DNA of 10,531 nt from Bacillota bacterium (GCA_030597345.1 JAUVSA010000048.1:1-10531), one strand, 5' to 3'; shown: positions 1 through 5,943, counted from the stretch's first letter. The notes: generated by a model from the sequence alone, not told the origin. Made by a program: numbers and translations.

Positions 1-850
1 CGAACAGCTCTTTCTCTATCCCGACAATCTCCTCGCCCCGGGTCGGCTTCCCCTCCGCCTCCGCCTTCTGCAACTTCGCCAGCATCTCGTCGCCCGAGTA
101 GTAGTAGTGGTGATAGCCACACGGAATTGCCCCCAGCGACTCGATCAACCCCGGCGGCCATTCCCCCTCCGCCTCCACCTTCGCGAGCAGTCCCTCTGTC
201 ACCTCCTCGCCCCGCGCGAACACCCGCGTCACCCACAGCAGGTGGTTGCACCCCACGAACTGGATGAACATCTCCTCCGGCTCGGCCTCGTACTCCCGCG
301 CAATCCAGCGCTCCATGTTTATCGCGTTGTTGCACAGCCCGATGACTTTCGTATTGCTGTGGCGAGTCGCCGCCTCCGTAACGATCCCGCTCGGGTTCGT
401 GAAGTTGATCAGCCACGCCTCCGGCCCCAGCTCCCCCATGTCCCGGCAGATATCCAGGACTACCGGAATCGTGCGCAGCGCCTTCGCGAACCCCCCCGGC
501 CCGGTCGTCTCCTGGCCGATCACCCCGTGACGCAGCGGTACCCGCTCGTCCTTGATGCGGGCCTGCATCCCCCCCACCCGAATCTGCGTCACCACATAAT
601 CCGCTCCCGAAAGCGCCTCTCTCCTATCTACCGTCAGCTTCACCTCAAACGGATTGCCGGCCTGCCCCACCATGCGCTTGGCCAGCCTACCAACCACCTC
701 CAGCTTCTCCTGCCCCTCCGGAATATCCACCAGCCACACCTCCCCAAGAGACAGCTCCCGGGCGCGCCTGATCAGCCCCTCCACGATCTCCGGCGTATAG
801 CTGCTGCCGCCCCCTATCACCACTACCTTGCATCCCCGGTCACCGGTCAT
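1..850 (-). CDS. GH4 family glycosidase, 6-phospho-beta-glucosidase-like (C-terminus cut off by window edge)
   Basis: The first 283 codons of an NAD- and Mn-dependent glycoside hydrolase family 4 enzyme are visible; family members are usually about 420-460 residues. The N-terminal Rossmann motif GGGSSYTPE (residues 13-21) binds NAD. QIRVGG (89-94), IGQETTGPGGF (111-121) and INFTNPSG (148-155) are family hallmarks. Cys173 in GLCN and His203 in CNHLLW match the usual Mn ligands. In GH4 the residue after the metal Cys tracks specificity: CN is typical of 6-phospho-beta-glucosidases, CD of 6-phospho-alpha-glucosidases and CH of alpha-glucosidases/galactosidases. Asn174 therefore points to 6-phospho-beta-glucosides, although the next two residues (NA) are unlike the usual V-P. 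The ATG at 850 lies inside the 3' end of the kinase gene (11-nt overlap), implying translational coupling. The family call is secure; the substrate is inferred. The enzyme is probably cytoplasmic, as no signal peptide is visible. Confidence 0.93.
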   Translation of the reverse strand, partial: MTGDRGCKVVVIGGGSSYTPEIVEGLIRRARELSLGEVWLVDIPEGQEKLEVVGRLAKRMVGQAGNPFEVKLTVDRREALSGADYVVTQIRVGGMQARIKDERVPLRHGVIGQETTGPGGFAKALRTIPVVLDICRDMGELGPEAWLINFTNPSGIVTEAATRHSNTKVIGLCNNAINMERWIAREYEAEPEEMFIQFVGCNHLLWVTRVFARGEEVTEGLLAKVEAEGEWPPGLIESLGAIPCGYHHYYYSGDEMLAKLQKAEAEGKPTRGEEIVGIEKELF

Positions 851-1853
851 CGCCGTCTCCCTTTCTTGCCCCACCTGTGTCCTCCACGAACCACCCCTTC
901 GCGGCAGCAGAACGCTTTGCTTCCTCCCACACCTCTTCGGCATCTGCTCCGCAGGCCGCCAGCGCCCCCCGAACCGCCCCCATCACCGGCGGATAATCGG
1001 ACAGCACGACCCTCGCCCGCGGCGCCGCTTTCAGCACTTCACGCCGAAACGTCTCGAACAGCAGCGGCCCCGTCTTGACGAACCGCGACCCCGCGGCCAC
1101 CACCGCCGGATCTCCCTCAGTCAGTCCGTACCGCCGTATCAGATTCGTTGCGCACAGAGCAAGCTCGCACCCGAACCGCGTCACGATTGCCACCGCCACC
1201 TCATCTCCCTTGGCCGCCACTGCAAACACGGCCCGGTTCAACAGGTCCCCCGATACTGGATGGCCGCAGCGATGCACATCGTAGACCAACTCCGTTGTGT
1301 TCTTGTGCCCTGTCTTCCCCAGCACGGCCTCCGTCAGCGCCGTCGGCCGGCCTCTCCCATCCTCCGCGCGGATCACCGCTTGGAGCGCGCGGCCAGCGGT
1401 GCTCGTCCCTCCTCCGAGGTCCGTGAACCCTCCGTAAAAGTACTTCTCCCCATCAGCTCGGACAATCGCACAGCAGATCCCCGTCCCCGCTGTCACCCCA
1501 ATCCCATGACCTTCGGGCGACCCGGCCCTCAGCGTCAGAAAAGAATCGTTCTCCAGCGTCAGCCCGCACTCCCATCCCGCTGCCACGAGCGCCTGCCGCA
1601 CTCGCGGCCCGTCATCCGGCCAGTCCAGCCCCGCCATCCCCATGTGCGCCTGAGCGACCTCCTCCATCCCTTCTCCCGCCATCGCCAAGGCCTCCCCGAC
1701 CACCCCCGTGATGACCTTGGCAGATCTCTCCTCACCCAGTTGCTCCCAATTCCCACACCCACCGCGGCCGATCCCCCGCGCCCTGCCCGACAGATCCCAC
1801 ACCACCGCCACCGTCTTTGTGTTCCCAACATCGACGCCAACCGCCAGCTTCAT
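840..1853 (-). CDS. BadF/BadG/BcrA/BcrD-type ATPase, N-acetylglucosamine kinase-like sugar kinase
   Basis: This 337-residue protein has the ASKHA (actin/hexokinase-like) fold motifs of the BadF/BadG family, which includes bacterial and animal GlcNAc kinases. The phosphate-1 loop DVGNTKT is at residues 8-14, the GMAGLDWPDD segment at 72-81, the catalytic-type ENDS with Asp103 at 101-104, the phosphate-2 loop TAGTG at 121-125, and the adenosine-binding AAGSRF at 253-258. Length is normal for the family. The ATG at 1853 follows GAGG with 5-nt spacing. The TGA stop overlaps the GH4 start downstream. Likely role: ATP-dependent phosphorylation of an amino sugar or of an imported disaccharide, supplying a phosphorylated substrate to the GH4 enzyme. 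Which sugar is used cannot be read from sequence. Activation of acyl-CoA-type substrates, as in BadF/HgdC, is unlikely because the [4Fe-4S] cysteine pattern of those proteins is not evident. Confidence 0.88.
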   Translation of the reverse strand: MKLAVGVDVGNTKTVAVVWDLSGRARGIGRGGCGNWEQLGEERSAKVITGVVGEALAMAGEGMEEVAQAHMGMAGLDWPDDGPRVRQALVAAGWECGLTLENDSFLTLRAGSPEGHGIGVTAGTGICCAIVRADGEKYFYGGFTDLGGGTSTAGRALQAVIRAEDGRGRPTALTEAVLGKTGHKNTTELVYDVHRCGHPVSGDLLNRAVFAVAAKGDEVAVAIVTRFGCELALCATNLIRRYGLTEGDPAVVAAGSRFVKTGPLLFETFRREVLKAAPRARVVLSDYPPVMGAVRGALAACGADAEEVWEEAKRSAAAKGWFVEDTGGARKGDGDDR

Positions 1854-1969
1854 GTCGCCTCAGTTCTACCCACCCATGCCGCCGACCGCCCCGAACCGAT
1901 ACTACCCCGACCCCGCCTCTCCTTCCTTTCTCCACCGCGCTGCTTCTGCAATCCATCGCCAAGTCGCGC

Positions 1970-1996
1970 AAAAGGGGTCGCCCACAGGCGACCCCT
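1970..1996 (-). terminator. Intrinsic-terminator-like hairpin, minus strand
   Basis: GGGGTCGCC (1974-1982) and GGCGACCCC (1987-1995) form a perfect stem with loop CACA, extended to 10 bp by A1973/T1996. Read on the minus strand the stem is followed directly by TTTT. It would end transcription coming from the two small genes (2445-2648 and 2183-2398) before the kinase/GH4 pair. It lies about 117 nt upstream of the kinase start, so a leader attenuator is the alternative. The T-run is short. Confidence 0.6.
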
Positions 1997-2053
1997 GCCA
2001 ATCAAGATCTCGTCACTTCTCAGTATTCTCGCAGTTCGAACCCGTTGGCCCTG

Positions 2054-2186
2054 CTAGAGCGCATTTCATAACGCTCACTCGCCTGGCTGTCCGTTAGAAA
2101 CGCTGGCATGAAATGCGCCTGCTGGAGCCTGGCGCCTTGTGCTGCTGTTTCATAGCCTCAGATGGAGGTTATGAAACAGCTTCTAG
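2054..2186. mobile_element. MITE-like palindromic element, about 133 bp, no coding capacity
   Basis: The two ends are inverted relative to each other: CTAGA-5nt-TTTCATAAC on the left (2054-2072), and the same pattern with the same spacing on the opposite strand at the right (2168-2186). CTAG, containing the TA typical of IS630/Tc1-type targets, stands at both ends. Each end also folds alone. GCGCATTTCAT (2059-2069) pairs with ATGAAATGCGC (2108-2118). A 16-bp stem with one G-T pair (2144-2159 with 2165-2180) has a 5-nt loop. The right end coincides with the TAG stop of the 71-residue gene. No transposase is nearby, so mobility is inference; a pair of REP-like hairpins is the alternative. Confidence 0.5.
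2144..2180. repeat. 16-bp hairpin forming the right end of the MITE-like element
   Basis: Arms 2144-2159 and 2165-2180 are complementary over 16 bp with one G-T pair (2155/2169) and loop AGATG. It lies immediately after the stop codon of the 71-residue minus-strand gene, so it could protect the mRNA 3' end or slow polymerase. It lacks a T-run on either strand. Confidence 0.65.
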
Positions 2187-2398
2187 TCCTTGTGCGCTCC
2201 TGGTCCTTCCCCGGCCACCCGCGCCTCCACACTGCAGATGAGCGACGTCAGCAGCAGCCCGAGGCTCAGCACAACCAAGAAGTCAGGCCAGAACACGCGG
2301 AAATGAATAGACTCGGAGCACATCAAGCCCACAACGAAGCAGGTCACCGATGCCGGATACAGCCAGAAGCTGTTCCGCGAACGCACGATCGCAGACAT
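2183..2398 (-). CDS. Small membrane protein of unknown function, two predicted helices
   Basis: This 71-residue protein is not recognised as any family. Two hydrophobic stretches are visible: about residues 11-28 (FWLYPASVTCFVVGLMCS) and 38-56 (beginning PDFLVVLSLG), joined by a short polar turn (SESIHFRVFW). The tail is polar and ends AHKD. This suggests a two-helix inner-membrane protein. The ATG at 2398 is preferred because the G-run GGGGGGA sits about 8 nt upstream; an in-frame TTG at 2413 would add five residues. The gene begins 46 nt after the stop of the 67-residue gene, so the two are probably cotranscribed. The TAG stop (2185-2183) is part of the CTAG at the edge of the MITE-like element. 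Removing that element would still leave TAG in frame, so the protein may be full length. Real coding is likely but not certain. Confidence 0.5.
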   Translation of the reverse strand: MSAIVRSRNSFWLYPASVTCFVVGLMCSESIHFRVFWPDFLVVLSLGLLLTSLICSVEARVAGEGPGAHKD

Positions 2399-2444
2399 AA
2401 GCGGTCCCCCCAATGCGTGCTGTAAGATTCCCCCAGCCGGCCTC

Positions 2445-2648
2445 TCAAGCCAGGGCCAACTGCTCCTGCCGCTGCCTCAGCAGCATGCCGACCTCCCCGC
2501 GCAGCTCCTCTGAGCCGATCCCTTCCAGTAACATCTCGCGGTCGTCTTCTCTCAGCCCTGCCAGGTGCCTCGCCAGACCTCCCCGGTCGCCCGTTCGAAT
2601 GCAGGCGCCAATGGCCCCTCGCCAGCACACCATCTGAGTGTCAGTCAT
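2445..2648 (-). CDS. Small hypothetical protein (67 residues), probably all-helical
   Basis: This product is not recognised. It is a charged, probably helical protein with no signal peptide or membrane segment. Two acidic/basic amphipathic stretches, around residues 23-43 and 46-64, could form a helical hairpin. The in-frame upstream Met has no good ribosome site. The chosen ATG at 2648 follows GGGAGGG (2660-2654) by 5 nt, a strong site, and this start decides the call. An overlapping ATG at 2653 reads only two codons before TGA. Leucine codons are mostly CTG, as in the other minus-strand genes here, which supports real coding. It is the first gene of a probable two-gene unit with the small membrane protein at 2183-2398, transcribed away from the TIM-barrel gene. 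Confidence 0.5.
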   Translation of the reverse strand: MTDTQMVCWRGAIGACIRTGDRGGLARHLAGLREDDREMLLEGIGSEELRGEVGMLLRQRQEQLALA

Positions 2649-2896
2649 CTCATCCCTCCCGGCTCTCAGTCTCGACTCCCCAATCACACGTGCCCTTGAC
2701 TCCCGACTCCGGTCGGTCGCCCCCCCCAATAGACACAACTTCTTTCCGCGCCCTAAGAGTAATCTTCCATGATTTCAGCATCCGCCCGCGCCGGCCAACC
2801 GGAGAGGTCCGGGCGCCTCATACCCCGAATGTGTCCCCGAACCGCGTCTCGCCCCTCGGGGCCAACGCGCTCTCTGCATCCCCGCCCGTGCGGAAA

Positions 2897-2902
2897 GGGA
2901 GG
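2897..2902 (+). promoter_or_regulatory. Ribosome binding site that fixes the TIM-barrel start
   Basis: GGGAGG lies 4 nt before the ATG at 2907. The open frame continues 46 codons further upstream (to 2769), but that stretch is proline/arginine-rich with no family similarity, so initiation at 2907 is preferred. Confidence 0.75.
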
Positions 2903-2906
2903 ACCA

Positions 2907-3806
2907 ATGCTTCCGATAGACGACAGAATCGGCATCTCCACCCACTTCATGCCCGCCACCCACAGCGAGGACATCTACGCCGCCATCCACATGGTCCACC
3001 AGGCCGGCTTCGCCGGCTTCGAGATCGTCCCCACACTCGATCAGGCCCAGCTCGGCTATCCCGAGAACTACCCGAACGTCGGCATCGACCTCTTCGAAGC
3101 ATCTGACACAGATATCGACCGCCTCGCCGACGCCCTCTCCGTATTCAAATGGGTCACCGTCCACTCTCCCCATCTCGACTGGAACCAGGCCAGCGCCAAC
3201 CGCCACCTCCGCCGCCTCACCTGGGACTGCTACGACAAGTGCATCGAGCTCGCCATCCGCCTCAATGCCGCCGCCATGACCTTCCACATGGGCGGCACGA
3301 CGTGGGGTTACCAGCGCGGCCCCGACACCATGTGGCAGCACAACCTCGAGTACGCTCACCACGCAATCGAGCTCGCCCACCCCCACAAGCTCCCCATCGG
3401 CTACGAGGTCGGCGGCTTCGACCTCCTCAAGTTCGTCTGCGATCAGGTGCAAGGCTGGGGTATCAACATGGACATCGGCCACGCCTACATGAGCGTCCAC
3501 ACCGATGAGCCCTACTTCCGCTTCTTCGACGAGTTCAAAGGCCGCATCGCCGAGATCCACCATAACGGCGTCAACCACTACTGGGGCAAGTACATGGAGC
3601 ACCAGCCCCCCCACCTCAACAACATGATCGACTTCCAGGGAACCTACCAGCGTCTCAGAGACGACGGCTACGAAGGCCCCATCGTCTGCGAAATCCAGGG
3701 CATGGACATCCCCCAGGTCATCCGCCACTGCCAGGAATCCAAGGACATGATCTGCGGCATCTGGAACGGCTCCCTAAAGATGGCGAATCGCTGGTACGAA
3801 TTGTAG
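2907..3806 (+). CDS. Xylose-isomerase-like TIM-barrel protein (sugar phosphate isomerase/epimerase family)
   Basis: This 299-residue protein belongs to the AP-endonuclease-2/xylose-isomerase-like TIM-barrel superfamily. IGISTHFMP (8-16) is the first strand and AGFAGFEIV (33-41) the second. Candidate metal ligands and active-site residues at expected strand ends are His86 (VHSPH), His127 (TFHMGG), Glu167 (YEVGG), Asp189 and His192 (MDIGHAY), His218 (IHHNG) and Glu262 (VCEIQG). The Glu/Asp/His/Glu set fits a divalent-metal isomerase or epimerase acting on a keto-sugar, inositol or related polyol. The exact substrate is not deducible. No signal peptide is seen, so it is probably cytoplasmic. Leu is nearly always CTC (17 of 20 by hand count, no CTG). 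It stands alone: small genes diverge upstream, and a hairpin-rich repeat region follows its stop. Endonuclease IV is unlikely given the length and the lack of that family's full nine-ligand pattern. Confidence 0.88.
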   Translation: MLPIDDRIGISTHFMPATHSEDIYAAIHMVHQAGFAGFEIVPTLDQAQLGYPENYPNVGIDLFEASDTDIDRLADALSVFKWVTVHSPHLDWNQASANRHLRRLTWDCYDKCIELAIRLNAAAMTFHMGGTTWGYQRGPDTMWQHNLEYAHHAIELAHPHKLPIGYEVGGFDLLKFVCDQVQGWGINMDIGHAYMSVHTDEPYFRFFDEFKGRIAEIHHNGVNHYWGKYMEHQPPHLNNMIDFQGTYQRLRDDGYEGPIVCEIQGMDIPQVIRHCQESKDMICGIWNGSLKMANRWYEL

Positions 3807-3822
3807 GGCTGGCATGTGGCTA

Positions 3823-3909
3823 GGCCCGCCAGAGACGGGCCGCCATCCCGGTCCGGCGCAGCCGGACTTAGGGACCCACGCCAGCCGCCTGCCCGTGGCT
3901 CTTACGGGC
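3823..3909. repeat. Tandem run of three GC-rich hairpins after the TIM-barrel gene
   Basis: Three perfect inverted repeats lie in a row: GGCCCG/CGGGCC (3823-3828 with 3836-3841, 7-nt loop), GTCCGGC/GCCGGAC (3851-3857 with 3861-3867, loop GCA), and GCCCGT/ACGGGC (3891-3896 with 3904-3909, 7-nt loop). None has a T-run. They begin 17 nt after the TIM-barrel stop and lead into the dispersed repeat at 3913. They may act as an mRNA 3' end or be part of a larger repeat that is absent at the second copy. Confidence 0.6.
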
Positions 3910-3912
3910 CTA

Positions 3913-4090
3913 CGCCCGCCGCCTTTCTCGTAGGAGGGACATTCTTGTCCCGACCGCTCTCCTGTAGGGCGGGCATGTCTCTGCATGCCCGCCGGCCGTT
4001 CCCCATTCGGCAGGAGCCTTGGGCGCCGTAGCCTATGCGAGGCCCGCTTGCTTGTCCTGCGTAGCCTCGGCCAACCAGGGCCTCCTGCCA
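3913..4090. repeat. Dispersed non-coding hairpin repeat, copy 1 (178 bp)
   Basis: It aligns without gaps to 8163-8340 with 10 differences in 178 bp (about 94% by hand count). Two hairpins are conserved: GGGACA/TGTCCC (3936-3941 with 3946-3951) and a 10-bp GGCGGGCATG/CATGCCCGCC (3968-3977 with 3984-3993, 6-nt loop). Substitutions cluster in the last 70 bp (8 of 10), and neither of these two stems is hit. The region lies between the TIM-barrel stop and the ABC ATPase start. Open frames across it on the minus strand are present in both copies but are shadows of the shared DNA. Its function is unknown. Confidence 0.85.
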
Positions 4091-4184
4091 TCCCGCGCCA
4101 AATGGATTGCATCGGAGATGCAGAACCTCGCAGCCAACGCACATCGGTTCAGCGTCCCGTCCCCTTCTCGAGAGGACCGCTCCC

Positions 4185-5096
4185 ATGAACGCCGTTGAGA
4201 TACGCAACGTCACCAAGACATTCGGCGCCCTCACCGCGGTCGGCGACCTCTCACTCAACGTCCCGGCCGGATCCGTCTACGGCTTTATCGGCCCCAACGG
4301 CTCCGGAAAGACCACCACCCTCCGCATGATCATGAGCATATTGCTCCCCGACTCGGGCTCGATCCGCGTCCTGGACGAGGAGCGTCAGGAGGCCGCCACC
4401 GACCGCATCGGCTACCTCCCCGAGGAGCGCGGCCTCTACCGAAGGATGAAGGTGCGAGACGTCCTCCGCTTCTACGGCAAGCTCAAGAACCGCGGCAACG
4501 TCAGCCGCGACGTCGACCACTGGCTCGAGAAACTGGATCTGACCGAATGGGCGGACAAGAAAGTGGAGACGCTCAGCAAGGGGATGAGCCAGAAAGTGCA
4601 GTTCATCGCCGCCGTCGTCCATCGCCCCGACCTCGTCATCCTCGATGAACCCTTTACGGGACTCGACCCCGTCAACACCGATGTCCTCCAGCAGGCCGTG
4701 CTCGAGCTTCAGGCCAACGGCGCCACCGTCATCTTCAGCACCCACGACATGAGCACCGCCGAGACCATGTGCGACTTCATCTTCATGATCTTTAAGGGTC
4801 GCAAGGTGCTCGACGGCACGCTGACCGAGATCCAGGATCGATACGGAACCGACACCGGGCGCGTCCGCATCGACGGCGACGCCGCGCCCCTCCACGACAT
4901 CCCCGGGGTCGAGCGAGTCACCGACCGCGGCCAGCTCCAAGAGTTGCGCATCGCGGATGACTGCGATTCACAGGACATACTCACCGTGATCGCATCTCGG
5001 GCTCGTGTCAGACACTTCGAGCTGGCAAGACCATCGCTCCACGATATCTTCGTGCGGATCGCCGGCCCCGAAGCAGAGGAGGCCACCAGTGCGTAA
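4185..5096 (+). CDS. ABC transporter ATP-binding protein, NatA/YhaQ type
   Basis: This 303-residue ATPase of an ABC-2-type exporter has a complete nucleotide-binding domain. Walker A GPNGSGKT is at residues 36-43, the Q-loop region GYLPEERGLY at 76-85, the signature LSKGMSQKVQ at 130-139, Walker B LVILDEPFTGLDP at 150-162, and the H-loop His187 in STHD. Glu rather than Gln in the Q-loop is usual in this subfamily. The C-terminal 90 or so residues form the small accessory domain (DUF4162-like) common in NatA/YhaQ proteins. The ATG at 4185 is chosen because the family's N-terminal strand starts there; a GAGAGG lies about 9 nt upstream. An upstream in-frame extension to 4107 has no family similarity. 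The gene overlaps its permease by 8 nt, so the two are translationally coupled. The substrate is unknown: Na+ efflux, antimicrobial or lipid export are all possible. It acts at the inner face of the cytoplasmic membrane. Confidence 0.93.
   Translation: MNAVEIRNVTKTFGALTAVGDLSLNVPAGSVYGFIGPNGSGKTTTLRMIMSILLPDSGSIRVLDEERQEAATDRIGYLPEERGLYRRMKVRDVLRFYGKLKNRGNVSRDVDHWLEKLDLTEWADKKVETLSKGMSQKVQFIAAVVHRPDLVILDEPFTGLDPVNTDVLQQAVLELQANGATVIFSTHDMSTAETMCDFIFMIFKGRKVLDGTLTEIQDRYGTDTGRVRIDGDAAPLHDIPGVERVTDRGQLQELRIADDCDSQDILTVIASRARVRHFELARPSLHDIFVRIAGPEAEEATSA
5077..5082 (+). promoter_or_regulatory. Ribosome binding site for the GTG start of the permease
   Basis: AGGAGG lies 6 nt before GTG at 5089, inside the 3' end of the ATPase gene. 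This strong site decides a GTG start that overlaps the ATPase stop (TAA at 5094-5096). Confidence 0.8.
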
Positions 5097-5943
5097 GACC
5101 ATACTGGTAGCCCTGCGCGACTACAACGCCGCCGTCCGCACCAAGGGATTCATCATTGGCCTACTCGTCATGCCCGTTATGCTCGGCGGCAGCATCCTCG
5201 TCATAAAGCTCACGGAAGATCGAGTCGATACCACCGATCGAAGGATCGCCATAGTAGACCGCTCGGGCGCCGTCGCCCCCGCCCTCGTCGAGGCCGCGGA
5301 ACGGCGGAACGAGTCCGATATCTATGACGAAGAGACGGGGAAGAAGGTCAGGCCCGCCTGCATCCTGGAGATCGTTGAGCCGAACGAAGACGATATTGAG
5401 GCCCAGCGGCTCGAGCTGTCGGACAAGGTGCGGGCCGGCGAGCTGTTCGCGTTTCTGGAGATCGGCAAGGAGGTCGTCCATCCCGGCGATGACGCCGATG
5501 CCGCGCGCATCACCTACCACTCCGAGAATCCGGTCTTCGACGATGAGCGGCACTGGCTGGTCCACCCGATCAACGACCGGCTTCGCAGTGTGCGAGTCGC
5601 TGAGGCCGACCTCGACGACGAGACCGTCGTTCGTCTCGTCCGATGGATGCCGGTTGAGGGCCTTGGCCTGATCACACTGGACGAAGACACCGGCGAAGTG
5701 AAAGATGCTGACGCCAGCGAGTTCGAGGCCATCGGCATACCATATGTCATGATGATGCTGATGCTCATGCTCATCATGGCGACCGTCAACCCGCTGATCC
5801 ACTCGGTGCTCGAGGAGAAGATGCAGCGCATCGCCGAGGTGCTGCTCGGCTCCGTCCGCCCCTCTCAGCTCATGTTCGGCAAGCTGTTGGGCGCCCTCGG
5901 CGTCTCGGGCACCATGATCTCTTTCTACATCATCGCAGCCTGA
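5089..5943 (+). CDS. ABC-2 type permease (NatB/YhaP-like), 5' fragment, frameshifted
   Basis: These 284 residues form the N-terminal two thirds of the permease partner of the ATPase. TM1 is at about residues 21-40. It is followed by a large acidic extracytoplasmic domain of about 170 residues. TM2, an unusually Met/Leu-rich helix (MMMLMLMLIMA), lies at about 219-235. The conserved cytoplasmic segment from EEK (242-244) through LLGSVRPSQL to FGKLLG (263-268) is a hallmark of the family. TM3 follows, and then the frame ends abruptly at TGA (5941-5943). The homologous continuation, beginning LIAARYM, is in the frame one base back. Loss of one C from a CCC at 5939-5940 would explain this, and restoring it gives one protein of about 437 residues. 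Either the transporter is broken or the base is a sequencing or assembly error. The start is GTG with a strong AGGAGG. Confidence 0.85.
   Translation: MRKTILVALRDYNAAVRTKGFIIGLLVMPVMLGGSILVIKLTEDRVDTTDRRIAIVDRSGAVAPALVEAAERRNESDIYDEETGKKVRPACILEIVEPNEDDIEAQRLELSDKVRAGELFAFLEIGKEVVHPGDDADAARITYHSENPVFDDERHWLVHPINDRLRSVRVAEADLDDETVVRLVRWMPVEGLGLITLDEDTGEVKDADASEFEAIGIPYVMMMLMLMLIMATVNPLIHSVLEEKMQRIAEVLLGSVRPSQLMFGKLLGALGVSGTMISFYIIAA
5940..5942 (+). other. Probable single-base frameshift site in the permease
   Basis: The upstream frame reads GCA GCC TGA (stop) and the downstream frame reads CTG ATC GCC GCC. Adding one C after 5940 gives a continuous FYIIAALIAARYMN. No classical slippery heptamer or downstream pseudoknot is evident, so an indel is more likely than programmed frameshifting. 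Confidence 0.75.

Noticed and set aside
107..1078. A 323-codon plus-strand open frame opposite the GH4 gene
   Set aside because: It has low-complexity Pro/Arg/His composition. The opposite strand translates to a well-conserved GH4 protein with intact NAD and metal motifs.
828..2057. A 409-codon plus-strand open frame opposite the kinase
   Set aside because: It is Arg/Pro/His-rich with no domain, and the minus strand encodes a clean kinase with all motifs. It is a high-GC shadow.
2696..2765. Possible promoter (TTGACT at 2696-2701; TAATCT at 2760-2765) in the divergent intergenic region
   Set aside because: Neither hexamer has a partner at 16-18 nt spacing, so no promoter call is justified.
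2775..3728. A 317-codon minus-strand frame opposite the TIM-barrel gene
   Set aside because: Its valine/aspartate/glutamate-rich nonsense composition mirrors the C-rich codons of the real gene.
3902..4258. Minus-strand open frame whose peptide resembles one encoded around 7987-8256, looking like a conserved small protein
   Set aside because: The shared peptide is only the translation of the 178-bp repeat. The frame has no ribosome site, and both copies contain conserved palindromes, which favours non-coding DNA.
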